NCBI RefSeq assembly: GCF_900156175.1
Contig: NZ_FTMV01000001.1
Coordinates: 1 to 64,000, forward strand
Length of the DNA stretch: 64,000 nt
Origin: Janthinobacterium sp. TND4EL3
GTDB taxonomy: Bacteria; Pseudomonadota; Gammaproteobacteria; Burkholderiales; Burkholderiaceae_D
Reading direction: 5' to 3'
The position numbers and the translations under genes were made by a program. This document shows positions 8,522-16,186 of this stretch, one piece after another. A model generated the notes under the pieces. It was not told the origin of the DNA and did no database searches. It saw nothing but the letters and a program-made list of their open reading frames with translations. The number at the start of each line of letters is the position of its first letter. Within the stretch, counting starts at the first letter, position 1.

Positions 8522-9403
8522 TCACGCCGCCAGTGCCGCCCGCACACTGCCGTCCGCGCCGGCCAACAATGCCTGTGCCTGGTTTGTGTTGATTTTTTTG
8601 ATCAAGGCAACAATCGCCACCTTGACGTGATAGTGGCATTGCTCAAGCACGGTCCTGGCCTGCGCCTCGCTGGCGCCGGTGGCATGCATGGTCAGACGCA
8701 CGGCCCGCCAGATCAGCTTGGCGTTGGTCGGCTTCAAGTCTACCATCAAGTTTCCGTAAGTTTTGTGCAAACCGACCATCAGGGCGCTGGAAATCGTGTT
8801 CAGGGTGATTTTTTGCGCCGTGCCCGCTTTCAGGCGCGTGCTGCCGGAAATGACTTCCGTACCCGTGTCGAGCACGATGCCGCATTGCGCCTCGAGCGCC
8901 ACGGGGGCGTCCACGTTGTTGGCGATACCGATGGTCAGGGCACCCGCCTTGCGCGCGGCCAGCAGCGCGCCCAGCACATACGGCGTGGCGCCGGAGGCGG
9001 CCAGCAGGATCACTACATCGTTTTCCTGTGGCAACAGGGCCAGCAGATCGCGCTCGCCTTGCTGTAAATCATCTTCCGCCCCTTCGACGGCCGTGAACAT
9101 GGCGCCCGCGCCGCCGGCCAGGATGGCGATAGCCCGCTCGGGCGGCCAGGAGAACGTGGGCGTCAATTCAACGCTGTCGAGCACGCCCAGGCGGCCCGAC
9201 GTGCCCGCCCCCACGTACAGCAGGCGTCCGCCGGCGGCGATGCGGGGCAGGGCGGCCGTGATGGCGGCCGCTATCTGCGGCGAGGCCAGCCGCACGGCTT
9301 CGACGGCCCAGACCTGGTCATCGACCAGCGCCGCCACCAGTTGCTCCACCGGATACAGGTCCAGATCCGGATGCCGCCGGCTCGGGGTTTCAGTTTTCAA
9401 CAT
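8522..9403 (-). CDS. murQ: N-acetylmuramic acid 6-phosphate etherase
   Basis: A 293-residue cytoplasmic enzyme that splits MurNAc 6-phosphate into GlcNAc 6-phosphate and D-lactate. The SIS domain carries the hallmark VGAGTSGRLGVLDSVEL (about 64-80, Glu79), and the second acid of the family lies in AVEGAEDD (Glu107/Glu110). Length equals that of E. coli MurQ. It is the first gene of the minus-strand recycling run. Upstream (9404-9590) there is a GGT-GAA-ACC dyad at 9424-9432 and a possible -10 TATTAA beside it, a conceivable operator but too short to assign. Confidence 0.95.
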   Translation of the reverse strand: MLKTETPSRRHPDLDLYPVEQLVAALVDDQVWAVEAVRLASPQIAAAITAALPRIAAGGRLLYVGAGTSGRLGVLDSVELTPTFSWPPERAIAILAGGAGAMFTAVEGAEDDLQQGERDLLALLPQENDVVILLAASGATPYVLGALLAARKAGALTIGIANNVDAPVALEAQCGIVLDTGTEVISGSTRLKAGTAQKITLNTISSALMVGLHKTYGNLMVDLKPTNAKLIWRAVRLTMHATGASEAQARTVLEQCHYHVKVAIVALIKKINTNQAQALLAGADGSVRAALAA

Positions 9404-9590
9404 GATTTCAGAACATGGTTGAAGGTGAAACCAGTTTAATACCGATATGCAAGATCAGCCATGAAAGGATGGCGGGCGGGCATAACGGGAGTTTATGGCT
9501 GGTGCAGGAGCGTGGTGCGTTACTTGTACTTCGATGCGCTCCCGTTTGTGTCTATACTTGGGTTCGACGCCCACATCCACGACACGCGCC

Positions 9591-10649
9591 ATGATCGCTC
9601 GCCAATTGCTGTTCCTGTTTAGCGCCCTGGGCGCCATCAACGGCATGTTCCTGGCCGTCTATTTTTTCAGCCGCCGGCCTCGCTGCCTGGCCGACTGCAT
9701 GCTCGGTGCATTGCTGCTTGCCGTGGGGGTACGCACCGCCAAATCCGCCTTTCTTTACTTCAACCCGGCGATCGCCATCGAATTTCGCCAACTGGGACTG
9801 TCGGCCTGCCTGCTGATCGGTCCCTTGACCTATCTGTATGTGCGTTCCTTCATCGCCGGCCTCGCGCAACAGCCTGCCGGCCAGCAATGGCGCTGGCATC
9901 TCGGCCTGTCCTTCCTGCTGATAGGCATAGGCGTTGCCTTTCCGTATGCCGCGTATCGTCCTGTGTGGGACCGTTCCAGCCATGCGATTCATCTGTTCTG
10001 GCTCTGCTACCTGCTGGCGGCCGCCAGCTTGCTGTGGCAAAGCCGCCATGCATGGCTGAACGCGGGACAGCGGATGGCGACCGGCAGCATGCTGATGCTG
10101 AGCGTCTTCGCAGGCAGCTGTGTCATGCTGGCGGCATACGCGAGCACGCCGTTCACGTCGTATATAGTCGGCGCCTTGTCGTTCACCTTCTCGCTGCATG
10201 TCGCCGTCATGGTCTTTCTGCTGAGAAAGGAAACCTCGACGCCTGCCGAGCCGAAGCCGAAATACCAGAACAGCCGCCTGACGCACGACGAGGCGCTTGC
10301 CGTGCTCGCCGCGCTGGAACAACAGATGAGCGGGCAGAAATCCTATCTGAATCCGAACCTGACCCTGGCCCAGCTCGCCAAACGGGCGGGATGCACGCAG
10401 GCGCAGGTGTCGCAGGTATTGAATGACAAGCTGGGCAAGAGCTTCACCACCTACGTGAACGCATACCGTATCGCCGCAGCGAAACAGGTATTGATAGACG
10501 AGCCGCAACTGAACATGGATATCGTTGCCGAGCGCTGCGGCTTCAATTCCAGTTCCACCTTCTACTCGACCTTCAAGAAAGTGGCTGGGCAGACTCCCGC
10601 CAGCTTCCGCGCCCAGCCCAGTCAGGCGGCCACGGCCATTTCCGCGTAA
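9591..10649 (+). CDS. Membrane-bound AraC-family regulator with an N-terminal multi-helix domain
   Basis: A 352-residue protein. Residues 1-215 contain about seven hydrophobic helices (starting LLFLFSALGAINGMFLAVYFF), followed by a polar linker and a C-terminal AraC double helix-turn-helix (about 245-340, LTLAQLAKRAGCTQAQVSQVLN and MDIVAERCGFNSSSTFYSTFKK). Such 7TM-AraC fusions are one-component membrane sensors that bind DNA while anchored. ATG 9591 is chosen because the hydrophobic domain begins there; an in-frame start at 9495 would add 32 unsupported residues. The gene ends 144 bases before the exported DJ-1-like gene on the same strand, its most likely target. Signal unknown. Confidence 0.82.
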   Translation: MIARQLLFLFSALGAINGMFLAVYFFSRRPRCLADCMLGALLLAVGVRTAKSAFLYFNPAIAIEFRQLGLSACLLIGPLTYLYVRSFIAGLAQQPAGQQWRWHLGLSFLLIGIGVAFPYAAYRPVWDRSSHAIHLFWLCYLLAAASLLWQSRHAWLNAGQRMATGSMLMLSVFAGSCVMLAAYASTPFTSYIVGALSFTFSLHVAVMVFLLRKETSTPAEPKPKYQNSRLTHDEALAVLAALEQQMSGQKSYLNPNLTLAQLAKRAGCTQAQVSQVLNDKLGKSFTTYVNAYRIAAAKQVLIDEPQLNMDIVAERCGFNSSSTFYSTFKKVAGQTPASFRAQPSQAATAISA

Positions 10650-10793
10650 AACCGCTCCGGAATCGCCATTCCGGAGTCTGGAATCCTGTTTGGCGACATC
10701 CATTCCCCTGCATTTCGATAACTTATCGAGCACCAGCGACCTGAAATAGTCGTTGCTCCGATAAACGCAGTTCTCTACATGCAAGGTAAATCC

Positions 10794-11927
10794 ATGATCC
10801 AGTTTTTATTGCGAACGATACTCGCCTGTTGCTTGCTCGGCAGCGCCGCCGCCAGCGCCGCCTCAAGCGCAGAGCAGGACGACAATGCCATCCGGGAAAC
10901 CGTGCGCTTGTATCTGCATGGCACCAGCTTCAACATCCAGGACGAGATCAACCAGGCCTTCCATGGCACCGCCCGTCTTTATCTGGACGGTAAAAACGAT
11001 GCGGAATGGGAGCTCAGCGGTCCGGAATACGCCAAACTCTTTTCCCCAGAGACAATAGGGCAATTCAATGGGCGTCACGGGCGGCTGATCAAGGTGGACG
11101 TGAGCGGCAAGGTGGCCACCGCCAAGGCCGAGATCCACATTCCCCAGCAAGGGGTGCGCTATGTGGATGTCTTTCTTTTGAAAAAGATCGCCGGCCACTG
11201 GAAGATCATCAGCAAGGCGGCCGATCGCGCGCCGGCAGCCCCGCGCCAGGCACGCAAAGTGCTGCTGGTCGTATCAAATGTGCATCAATATCCCGGTACC
11301 AAAGTTAACGCGGGCAATAATTTTCCCGAACTGGCCTATACCTATGATGCCTTTCGCAAAGCAGGGTACGCGGTCGACTTCGTCAGCCCCGAGGGGGGCG
11401 CCATTCCCCTGGAAATGATCGTCACGTCGGACGAGCTGCTCAAGAAGCATCTGTACGACAGTGATTTCATGTGGGCACTGGCCCATACCAAGCCCGTTTC
11501 CGAGGTCAGGGCAGACGAGTATGCGGGCATGGCTTTCGTCGGCGGCGGCGCGGCCATCGTCGGCGTCCCCGACAACAAGCCGCTGCAGGACATCGCCGTG
11601 CGTATCTACGAACAACAGGGCGGGGTGATCGCGGCCATCTGCCATGGCACCGAGGGCATCAAGAATCTGAAGCTCAGCGACGGTACTTTCCTGATCCAGG
11701 GCAAGGTGCTCACCTCGTTTCCCGATGCGTATCTCAACAAGGAGTCGCCGGTCTACAAGGCCTATCCCTTTTCAGCGGAAGCGAGCATCAAGCGCCATGG
11801 CGGCATCTTCCGGCATGGCGCCAACGGCAAGAGTCACGTCGAGGTCGATGGCCGCCTGGTGACCGGCATGAGCTGGGAGTCCTCCGTCGACGTGGCCGAA
11901 TCCATGATCCGCCTGATCGCGCAGTAG
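10794..11927 (+). CDS. Exported fusion of an NTF2-like/lumazine-binding domain and a DJ-1/PfpI domain
   Basis: A 377-residue protein. A signal peptide (MIQFLLRTILACCLLGSAAASA) is followed by a SnoaL/NTF2-like domain of the putative lumazine-binding type (about 25-145) and a DJ-1/PfpI domain (about 150-377). The latter has the nucleophile elbow AAICHGTEG (Cys283) and the conserved acid in NNFPELAYTYDAF (Glu179). Cytosolic relatives act as glyoxalases, chaperones or hydratases; a secreted, two-domain form has no established role that I can name. ATG 10794 has AAGG upstream; an in-frame ATG 15 bases earlier lacks a ribosome site. It follows a membrane AraC regulator and converges with a GntR gene, 2 bases apart. 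Confidence 0.78.
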   Translation: MIQFLLRTILACCLLGSAAASAASSAEQDDNAIRETVRLYLHGTSFNIQDEINQAFHGTARLYLDGKNDAEWELSGPEYAKLFSPETIGQFNGRHGRLIKVDVSGKVATAKAEIHIPQQGVRYVDVFLLKKIAGHWKIISKAADRAPAAPRQARKVLLVVSNVHQYPGTKVNAGNNFPELAYTYDAFRKAGYAVDFVSPEGGAIPLEMIVTSDELLKKHLYDSDFMWALAHTKPVSEVRADEYAGMAFVGGGAAIVGVPDNKPLQDIAVRIYEQQGGVIAAICHGTEGIKNLKLSDGTFLIQGKVLTSFPDAYLNKESPVYKAYPFSAEASIKRHGGIFRHGANGKSHVEVDGRLVTGMSWESSVDVAESMIRLIAQ

Positions 11928-11929
11928 AT

Positions 11930-12670
11930 TCAGGGAGCGCGGCGCATTTCGGCGACGAAGTCGTAATGGTCGCTGCGGCAATACGAATGCGTCAGTTCCA
12001 CCGCTTCACCCGAGTCCAGGTAGGCGATGCGCGTAATAAACAGCACGGCCTGGCCATCGGGGATGCCCAGTTGCCTGGCCAGCACGTCCGTCGCATTCAT
12101 GGCGCGGATGTGCTGCAAGGCGCGCACGGGGGCCTTCTTGATGCTGCTCAAATATTCGTACAGCGAATCGCCCACGGCGCCCGGGTCCGGCACCACGCTG
12201 AAGGGCAGCACGCTCACTTCATACGCCATCACCACGTCGTCGGCCAGGCGCAGGCGTTCCAGGCGGGCCACTTTCGTGTTCTGCGCCAGGCCCAGGCTCA
12301 GCTGCTCGTCGCTGCTGGCGATGACGACGTCGCGCTTGAGCCAGCGCGAGCCGGGGCGGTAGCCGCGCTGCTGCAGCTGCTCGGAAAAGCTCGACAGGTT
12401 CGACAGCGGCTGCTCGATGCGCGGGGCAATATAGTTGCCCGAACCACGGCGGCGCACGACGAGGCCTTGCTCGACCAATTGATCGATGGCCTTGCGGGCA
12501 GTCACGCGCGATACGTCGAGCAATTCGGACAAGGTACGTTCGGATGGCAGGGCCTGGTCTACCTGGTAGCGGCCGTTGCGCACGTCATCGCTCAGCTTGC
12601 GGGCGATCTGCATATATAAAGGCGAATTGTCATTTAAATCGACCTTGAGTTCTACGCTGGTCTGGCTCAT
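11930..12670 (-). CDS. GntR-family regulator of the HutC/UTRA subfamily
   Basis: A 246-residue regulator with a GntR winged helix (residues 10-80; ALPSERTLSELLDVSRVTARKAID) and a C-terminal UTRA ligand-binding domain (about 95-240). AAGGAG lies six bases before the ATG. UTRA regulators commonly sense amino sugars, histidine intermediates or phosphonates; a GlcNAc-6-phosphate sensor of the NagQ/NagR kind would fit the nearby recycling cluster, but no target site is proven. A partly palindromic stretch around ACTAGT (12680-12685) sits just ahead of its own ribosome site and could be an auto-operator. Confidence 0.85.
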   Translation of the reverse strand: MSQTSVELKVDLNDNSPLYMQIARKLSDDVRNGRYQVDQALPSERTLSELLDVSRVTARKAIDQLVEQGLVVRRRGSGNYIAPRIEQPLSNLSSFSEQLQQRGYRPGSRWLKRDVVIASSDEQLSLGLAQNTKVARLERLRLADDVVMAYEVSVLPFSVVPDPGAVGDSLYEYLSSIKKAPVRALQHIRAMNATDVLARQLGIPDGQAVLFITRIAYLDSGEAVELTHSYCRSDHYDFVAEMRRAP

Positions 12671-12785
12671 ACAGTTCTCCTTGTATGACTAGTGTAATAG
12701 CGATGGCGCTTGCGCGTAGCCCGTCCACCCATGAATAAATGGAAAATGGGCATAAATAACGGTTATACACTTTAAAAAACAATGT

Positions 12786-12815
12786 TTTACCGTAGGTATA
12801 GCTTTGCATTATAGA
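12786..12815 (+). promoter_or_regulatory. Candidate sigma70 promoter for the serine hydrolase gene
   Basis: TTTACC (12786-12791), an 18-nt spacer and TATAGA (12810-12815) lie in the AT-rich 227-bp gap between the divergent GntR and serine hydrolase genes, about 80 bp upstream of the hydrolase start. The match is moderate, and the gap must also contain the GntR promoter, which I could not place. Confidence 0.35.
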
Positions 12816-12897
12816 TAAATAAGCAATTTTCATTAGCCATGGAAACCATCGCGCTCTATGCTGGCGGCGCCTCCACCACAGCGCGAAACAGGGAAAC

Positions 12898-14235
12898 ATG
12901 CATAACAAAATGACGGGTTTATTGGGCTTGCTACTGCTGGGCACCACCTGGACGGCGCTGGCCGCCCCGCCCGGCAGCGGCACCGAACAGCTGGTGCAAC
13001 ACGAACAGCAGCGCTACCTCGATGCGGCCCTGGCCGCCATCGTCGATGATCGCGCGCATCCGCTGGCCAGCCTGTCCGTGCTGGCCATCCGCCACGGAAA
13101 GGTGTCGTATCAGCAACAATTTGGCTACCGGCACATCGGCGCCACGCCGGCGGACAGCTTGCACGTGACGCCGGCCACCCTGTTCCGCATCGCTTCCGTA
13201 TCGAAGATGATGACGACCCTGGGCCTGATGCGGCTGGTCGAGCAGGGCAAGCTGAGCCTGGACCAGGACGTGGGCATTTATTTAGGCTTCTCGCTGCGCA
13301 ACCCGCATTTCCCCCAGCGGCCCGTGACCCTGCGCAGCCTGCTCAGCCACACTTCCTCGCTGCGCGACGCGGGCGGCTATGCCTGGGGGCCGGAGCGCAG
13401 CCTGCGCGACGTGTTTACGGCTGGCAGCGACACCATGTGGGATTCCAGCGCGGCGCCCGGCAGTTACTTTAGCTATTCCAACCTGAACTGGGGCGTGATC
13501 GGCACGGTGATGGAGCAAGTCACGGGAGAGCGCTTCGACCTGCTGATGCGGCGTCTGCTGCTCGATCCCCTGGCTGTGCGCGGCGGCTACCACCCGGCGG
13601 CATTCTCTCAGGCAGAGCTGGCGGACACGGCCACCCTGTACCGCAAGCGCCCGCCCGACACGGAAATCTGGCAGCCGCACGGCCCCTGGATCGCCCAGGC
13701 CGACGATTTTTACCAGCATCCACCGGCCGCCATGGCCAGCTATGTCATCGGCAGCAACGCCACCGTCTTCAGTCCCACGGGCGGCTTGCGCATCTCCGCC
13801 GCCGGGCTGGGCACCGTCATGCAGATGCTGCTCGACGGCGGCCGCCATGAAGGCAAGCAACTGCTGCAGCCGGCCAGCATCGCCCTGATGTTTGGCCGGC
13901 AATGGCAGCTGGCACCCGATGGCAGCAATGGCAACAGCGAACGGGGCTTGTACCGCGCCTGGGGCCTGGGCAACCAGCAATTCGATGCGGTGGCGGGGCA
14001 GGGCAATGGCCTGGTCGAGGGAGGCAGCTTTTCGGCCGTGGGCCACCTGGGCGACGCGTATGGCCTCGTCTCCGCCTTCGTGCTCGATTTTAAGCACAAG
14101 CATGGCATGGTGATGCTGGTGGGCGGCACGGGCAGCGATCCGGAAGGCTATCCGGGCAGCTATTCCGCCATGGGCCGCAGCGAGGAACGGATACTCACGG
14201 CGCTGTATCGTGGTGCGATTGACAAGCATGAATAA
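12898..14235 (+). CDS. Secreted serine hydrolase of the beta-lactamase / penicillin-binding (class C) family
   Basis: A 445-residue protein with a signal peptide (GLLGLLLLGTTWTALA) ending near residue 22. The active-site motif SxxK appears as SVSK (Ser100, Lys103) and YxN as YSN (193-195). The C-terminal HxG-type motif is less clear; VGGTGSD near residue 405 is a possible equivalent. Relatives include AmpC, EstB esterases and D-amino-peptidases, so beta-lactamase activity should not be assumed. GGGAAAC lies just ahead of the ATG. A short hairpin (TGCACT/AGTGCA, 14238-14254) follows the stop but has no T-run. Divergent from the GntR gene, which may control it. Confidence 0.82.
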   Translation: MHNKMTGLLGLLLLGTTWTALAAPPGSGTEQLVQHEQQRYLDAALAAIVDDRAHPLASLSVLAIRHGKVSYQQQFGYRHIGATPADSLHVTPATLFRIASVSKMMTTLGLMRLVEQGKLSLDQDVGIYLGFSLRNPHFPQRPVTLRSLLSHTSSLRDAGGYAWGPERSLRDVFTAGSDTMWDSSAAPGSYFSYSNLNWGVIGTVMEQVTGERFDLLMRRLLLDPLAVRGGYHPAAFSQAELADTATLYRKRPPDTEIWQPHGPWIAQADDFYQHPPAAMASYVIGSNATVFSPTGGLRISAAGLGTVMQMLLDGGRHEGKQLLQPASIALMFGRQWQLAPDGSNGNSERGLYRAWGLGNQQFDAVAGQGNGLVEGGSFSAVGHLGDAYGLVSAFVLDFKHKHGMVMLVGGTGSDPEGYPGSYSAMGRSEERILTALYRGAIDKHE

Positions 14236-14365
14236 TTTGCACTGAAATAGTGCATTCCTGAAAGTTATGGCTGCACCATGATGTTTCATTGGCTGCCGTG
14301 ATGGCCAGCCTCTAAGCTCTCATCGAATGCTCCCGCACCATGGGGGCGCAACGCAGCGAGGCAAC

Positions 14366-15613
14366 ATGCAGCAACACGTCATCATCATCGGCGGCGGCGT
14401 CGTCGGCCTGACATCGGCCTGGTGGCTGGCAGAGGCCGGCTACAGGGTCACTGTACTGGAACGCAATGAACAGGTGGCAATCGCCGCCAGCTACCGCAAC
14501 GGCGGGCAGCTCAGCTATCGCTACGTGGCGCCGCTGGCCGACGCGGGCGTGCCCTTGAAAGCCCTGCAATGGCTGCTGCAGAAAGATGGTCCGCTGCGCT
14601 TCCGTCCCGAAGCGGACTGGCGGCAATGGCGCTGGCTGGCCAGTTTCTTGCGCAATTGCAATGCAGCCAGCAATGCCCGCACGACGGCCAAGCTGCTGCA
14701 ACTGGGAGAACTGAGCCGCGCCGGCATGGCGCAGCTGGAACTGACGGTGCCGCCCGAAGCGTATGCCTGGCGCGATGCGGGCAAACTCATCGTCTACCGT
14801 TCGCCCGCCATCTTCCAGCGGGCCGTGGCGCGGCCCGAATCGGAAGAGGCGCGCGTCGTGCTGTCGCCGCAGGAAGCCGTGCAGCGCGAACCGGCGCTGG
14901 CCGCCCTGCAGGGCGCGCTGGCGGGCGGCATTTTTACGCAAGGCGAGGCGGTGGCCGATTGCCACGCCTTTTGCCTGGCGCTGGAAGCGCGCCTGCTGCA
15001 GCACCCGAACTGCTCGCTCATCCTGCAAGGCGAGGCGCGCCGCCTCCTCACGCACAAGGGCACGATCACGGGCGTCGACACCAGCCTGGGCGTGCTGCAA
15101 GCGGACCACTACGTGCTGGCGGCCGGCATCCAGAGCCGCGACCTGGCCGCCACGGCCGGCGTCTACCTGCCCCTGTATCCGCTGAAAGGCTACAGCCTGA
15201 CGGCGCCCATCCGCGCACAGGACAAGGCGCCCGAAATCAGCATCACGGATTTCGAGCGCAAGGTGCTGTATGCGCGCATCAAGGGCGACCTGCGCGTGGC
15301 CGCCATGGTCGACATGGTGGGCGCCGACAACCGCATCGACTGGAAGCGCATCGCCGGCCTGACGCGGCTGGCGCGCGAAGCCATGCCGCACGGCGCCGAT
15401 TATGACCAGGCCACGGCGTGGGCCGGCCTGCGCCCCGCCACGCCGAACAGCGCGCCGCTGGTGGGCGCCAGCAAAGTTGCGAACCTGTGGCTCAACGTGG
15501 GCCATGGCCCGCTGGGCTTTACCTTTGCCGCCGGCACGGCGCGCATCCTGGCCGATTTGATGCAGAACAAGGCACCGCCGTTCGCGCTGGACTTCCTCAG
15601 TCCAAAAAGATAG
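14366..15613 (+). CDS. FAD-dependent oxidoreductase, D-amino-acid dehydrogenase (DadA) type
   Basis: A 415-residue flavoprotein expected to oxidise a D-amino acid (or a related amine) and pass electrons to the respiratory chain. The N-terminal Rossmann motif VIIIGGGVVGLTSAWWLAE binds FAD. The segment YRNGGQLSYRYVAPLAD and the C-terminal LWLNVGHGPLGFTFAAGTA match the DadA family, which ends in a similar FAD-contacting loop. ATG 14366 is chosen for the GCGAGG ribosome site six bases ahead; a 13-residue longer reading is less likely. The usual partner alanine racemase gene is absent. D-alanine from wall turnover would be a natural substrate, by inference only. Confidence 0.85.
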   Translation: MQQHVIIIGGGVVGLTSAWWLAEAGYRVTVLERNEQVAIAASYRNGGQLSYRYVAPLADAGVPLKALQWLLQKDGPLRFRPEADWRQWRWLASFLRNCNAASNARTTAKLLQLGELSRAGMAQLELTVPPEAYAWRDAGKLIVYRSPAIFQRAVARPESEEARVVLSPQEAVQREPALAALQGALAGGIFTQGEAVADCHAFCLALEARLLQHPNCSLILQGEARRLLTHKGTITGVDTSLGVLQADHYVLAAGIQSRDLAATAGVYLPLYPLKGYSLTAPIRAQDKAPEISITDFERKVLYARIKGDLRVAAMVDMVGADNRIDWKRIAGLTRLAREAMPHGADYDQATAWAGLRPATPNSAPLVGASKVANLWLNVGHGPLGFTFAAGTARILADLMQNKAPPFALDFLSPKR

Positions 15614-15696
15614 CGCGCCGGCGGCCGGTGCCGCCGATATGGCGGATAATTGCGGAACTTTCCTGTTCCCTCTTTTCTGTTCCATATCGTCAGCGC

Positions 15697-16146
15697 ATGC
15701 CCACACCCTCGAAATTGTCCGCCTGCCCCTGTGGCGGCCCCTCCTACGCCAGCTGCTGCGGCCCGTATCTCGCGGGCGACGCCCTGCCGCCCACGGCCGA
15801 AGCCCTGATGCGTTCGCGCTACACGGCGTTTACCTTGCGCGACGAGCCCTACCTGCGCGCCACCTGGCACGCCAGCACCCGTCCCGCCGACGCCTTGTTT
15901 GCCGACGAAGAAAAAGTCCACTGGCTGGGACTTGAGGTAAAATCTGCTTTACGTTTACGTCAACGTAAAGCAGAATCAGCAGATCAAGCCGAAGAGATAC
16001 ACCGCGATACCGTCGAATTCGTGGCCCGCTACAAGGTCAACGGCCGCGCGCACCGCCTGCATGAGGTGAGCCGCTTCGTGCGCGAGGCGGGCGACGGCGG
16101 TGGCGCCCTGCGCTGGTTTTATCTCGACGGCAGTTTTCCCGAATAG
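15697..16146 (+). CDS. YchJ-like SEC-C / UPF0225 family protein with an internal insertion
   Basis: A 149-residue protein of unknown function. It opens with a zinc-binding motif (CPCGGPSYASCCGPYL, residues 9-24) followed by the NTF2-like core of the YchJ family (LMRSRYTAFTLRDEPYLRATWH, then VEFVARYKVNG). Compared with E. coli YchJ as I remember it, about 11 extra residues lie between WLGL and VEFVARY, and the second zinc motif of longer members is missing at the C terminus. The extra stretch is encoded by AT-rich codons containing a 32-bp palindrome (15943-15974), unlike the GC-rich remainder. The gene ends 40 bases before liuB. Confidence 0.82.
   Translation: MPTPSKLSACPCGGPSYASCCGPYLAGDALPPTAEALMRSRYTAFTLRDEPYLRATWHASTRPADALFADEEKVHWLGLEVKSALRLRQRKAESADQAEEIHRDTVEFVARYKVNGRAHRLHEVSRFVREAGDGGGALRWFYLDGSFPE
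15943..15976 (+). promoter_or_regulatory. Double LiuR-like operator with an embedded promoter, inside ychJ
   Basis: Arms TCTGCTTTACGTT (15943-15955) and AACGTAAAGCAGA (15962-15974) are perfectly complementary. Inside are two overlapping 16-bp dyads: TTTACGTTTACGTCAA (15948-15963) and TTTACGTCAACGTAAA (15954-15969, perfect arms). They resemble my memory of the LiuR (MerR-family) motif that controls leucine and isovalerate catabolism. TTTACG (15948-15953), a 17-nt spacer and CAGAAT (15971-15976) could form a promoter whose spacer is the perfect dyad, the usual MerR arrangement. LiuB starts 210 bases downstream. No liuR gene is in the window. Confidence 0.6.
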
Positions 16147-16186
16147 CGCGACCCGAGAGACCGGGCGATAATAAAAAGGAACCGCA

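Noticed and set aside
12898..14235. Annotation of the serine hydrolase as a beta-lactamase resistance gene
   Set aside because: The SxxK and YxN motifs are shared with esterases and peptidases, and the third motif is unclear, so resistance is not supported.
14238..14254. Hairpin after the serine hydrolase gene as a terminator
   Set aside because: The stem is only six base pairs and is followed by CATTCCTG rather than a T-run.
14312..15706. A 464-codon minus-strand open frame
   Set aside because: It is antisense to the DadA-like gene and has the same low-complexity shadow composition.
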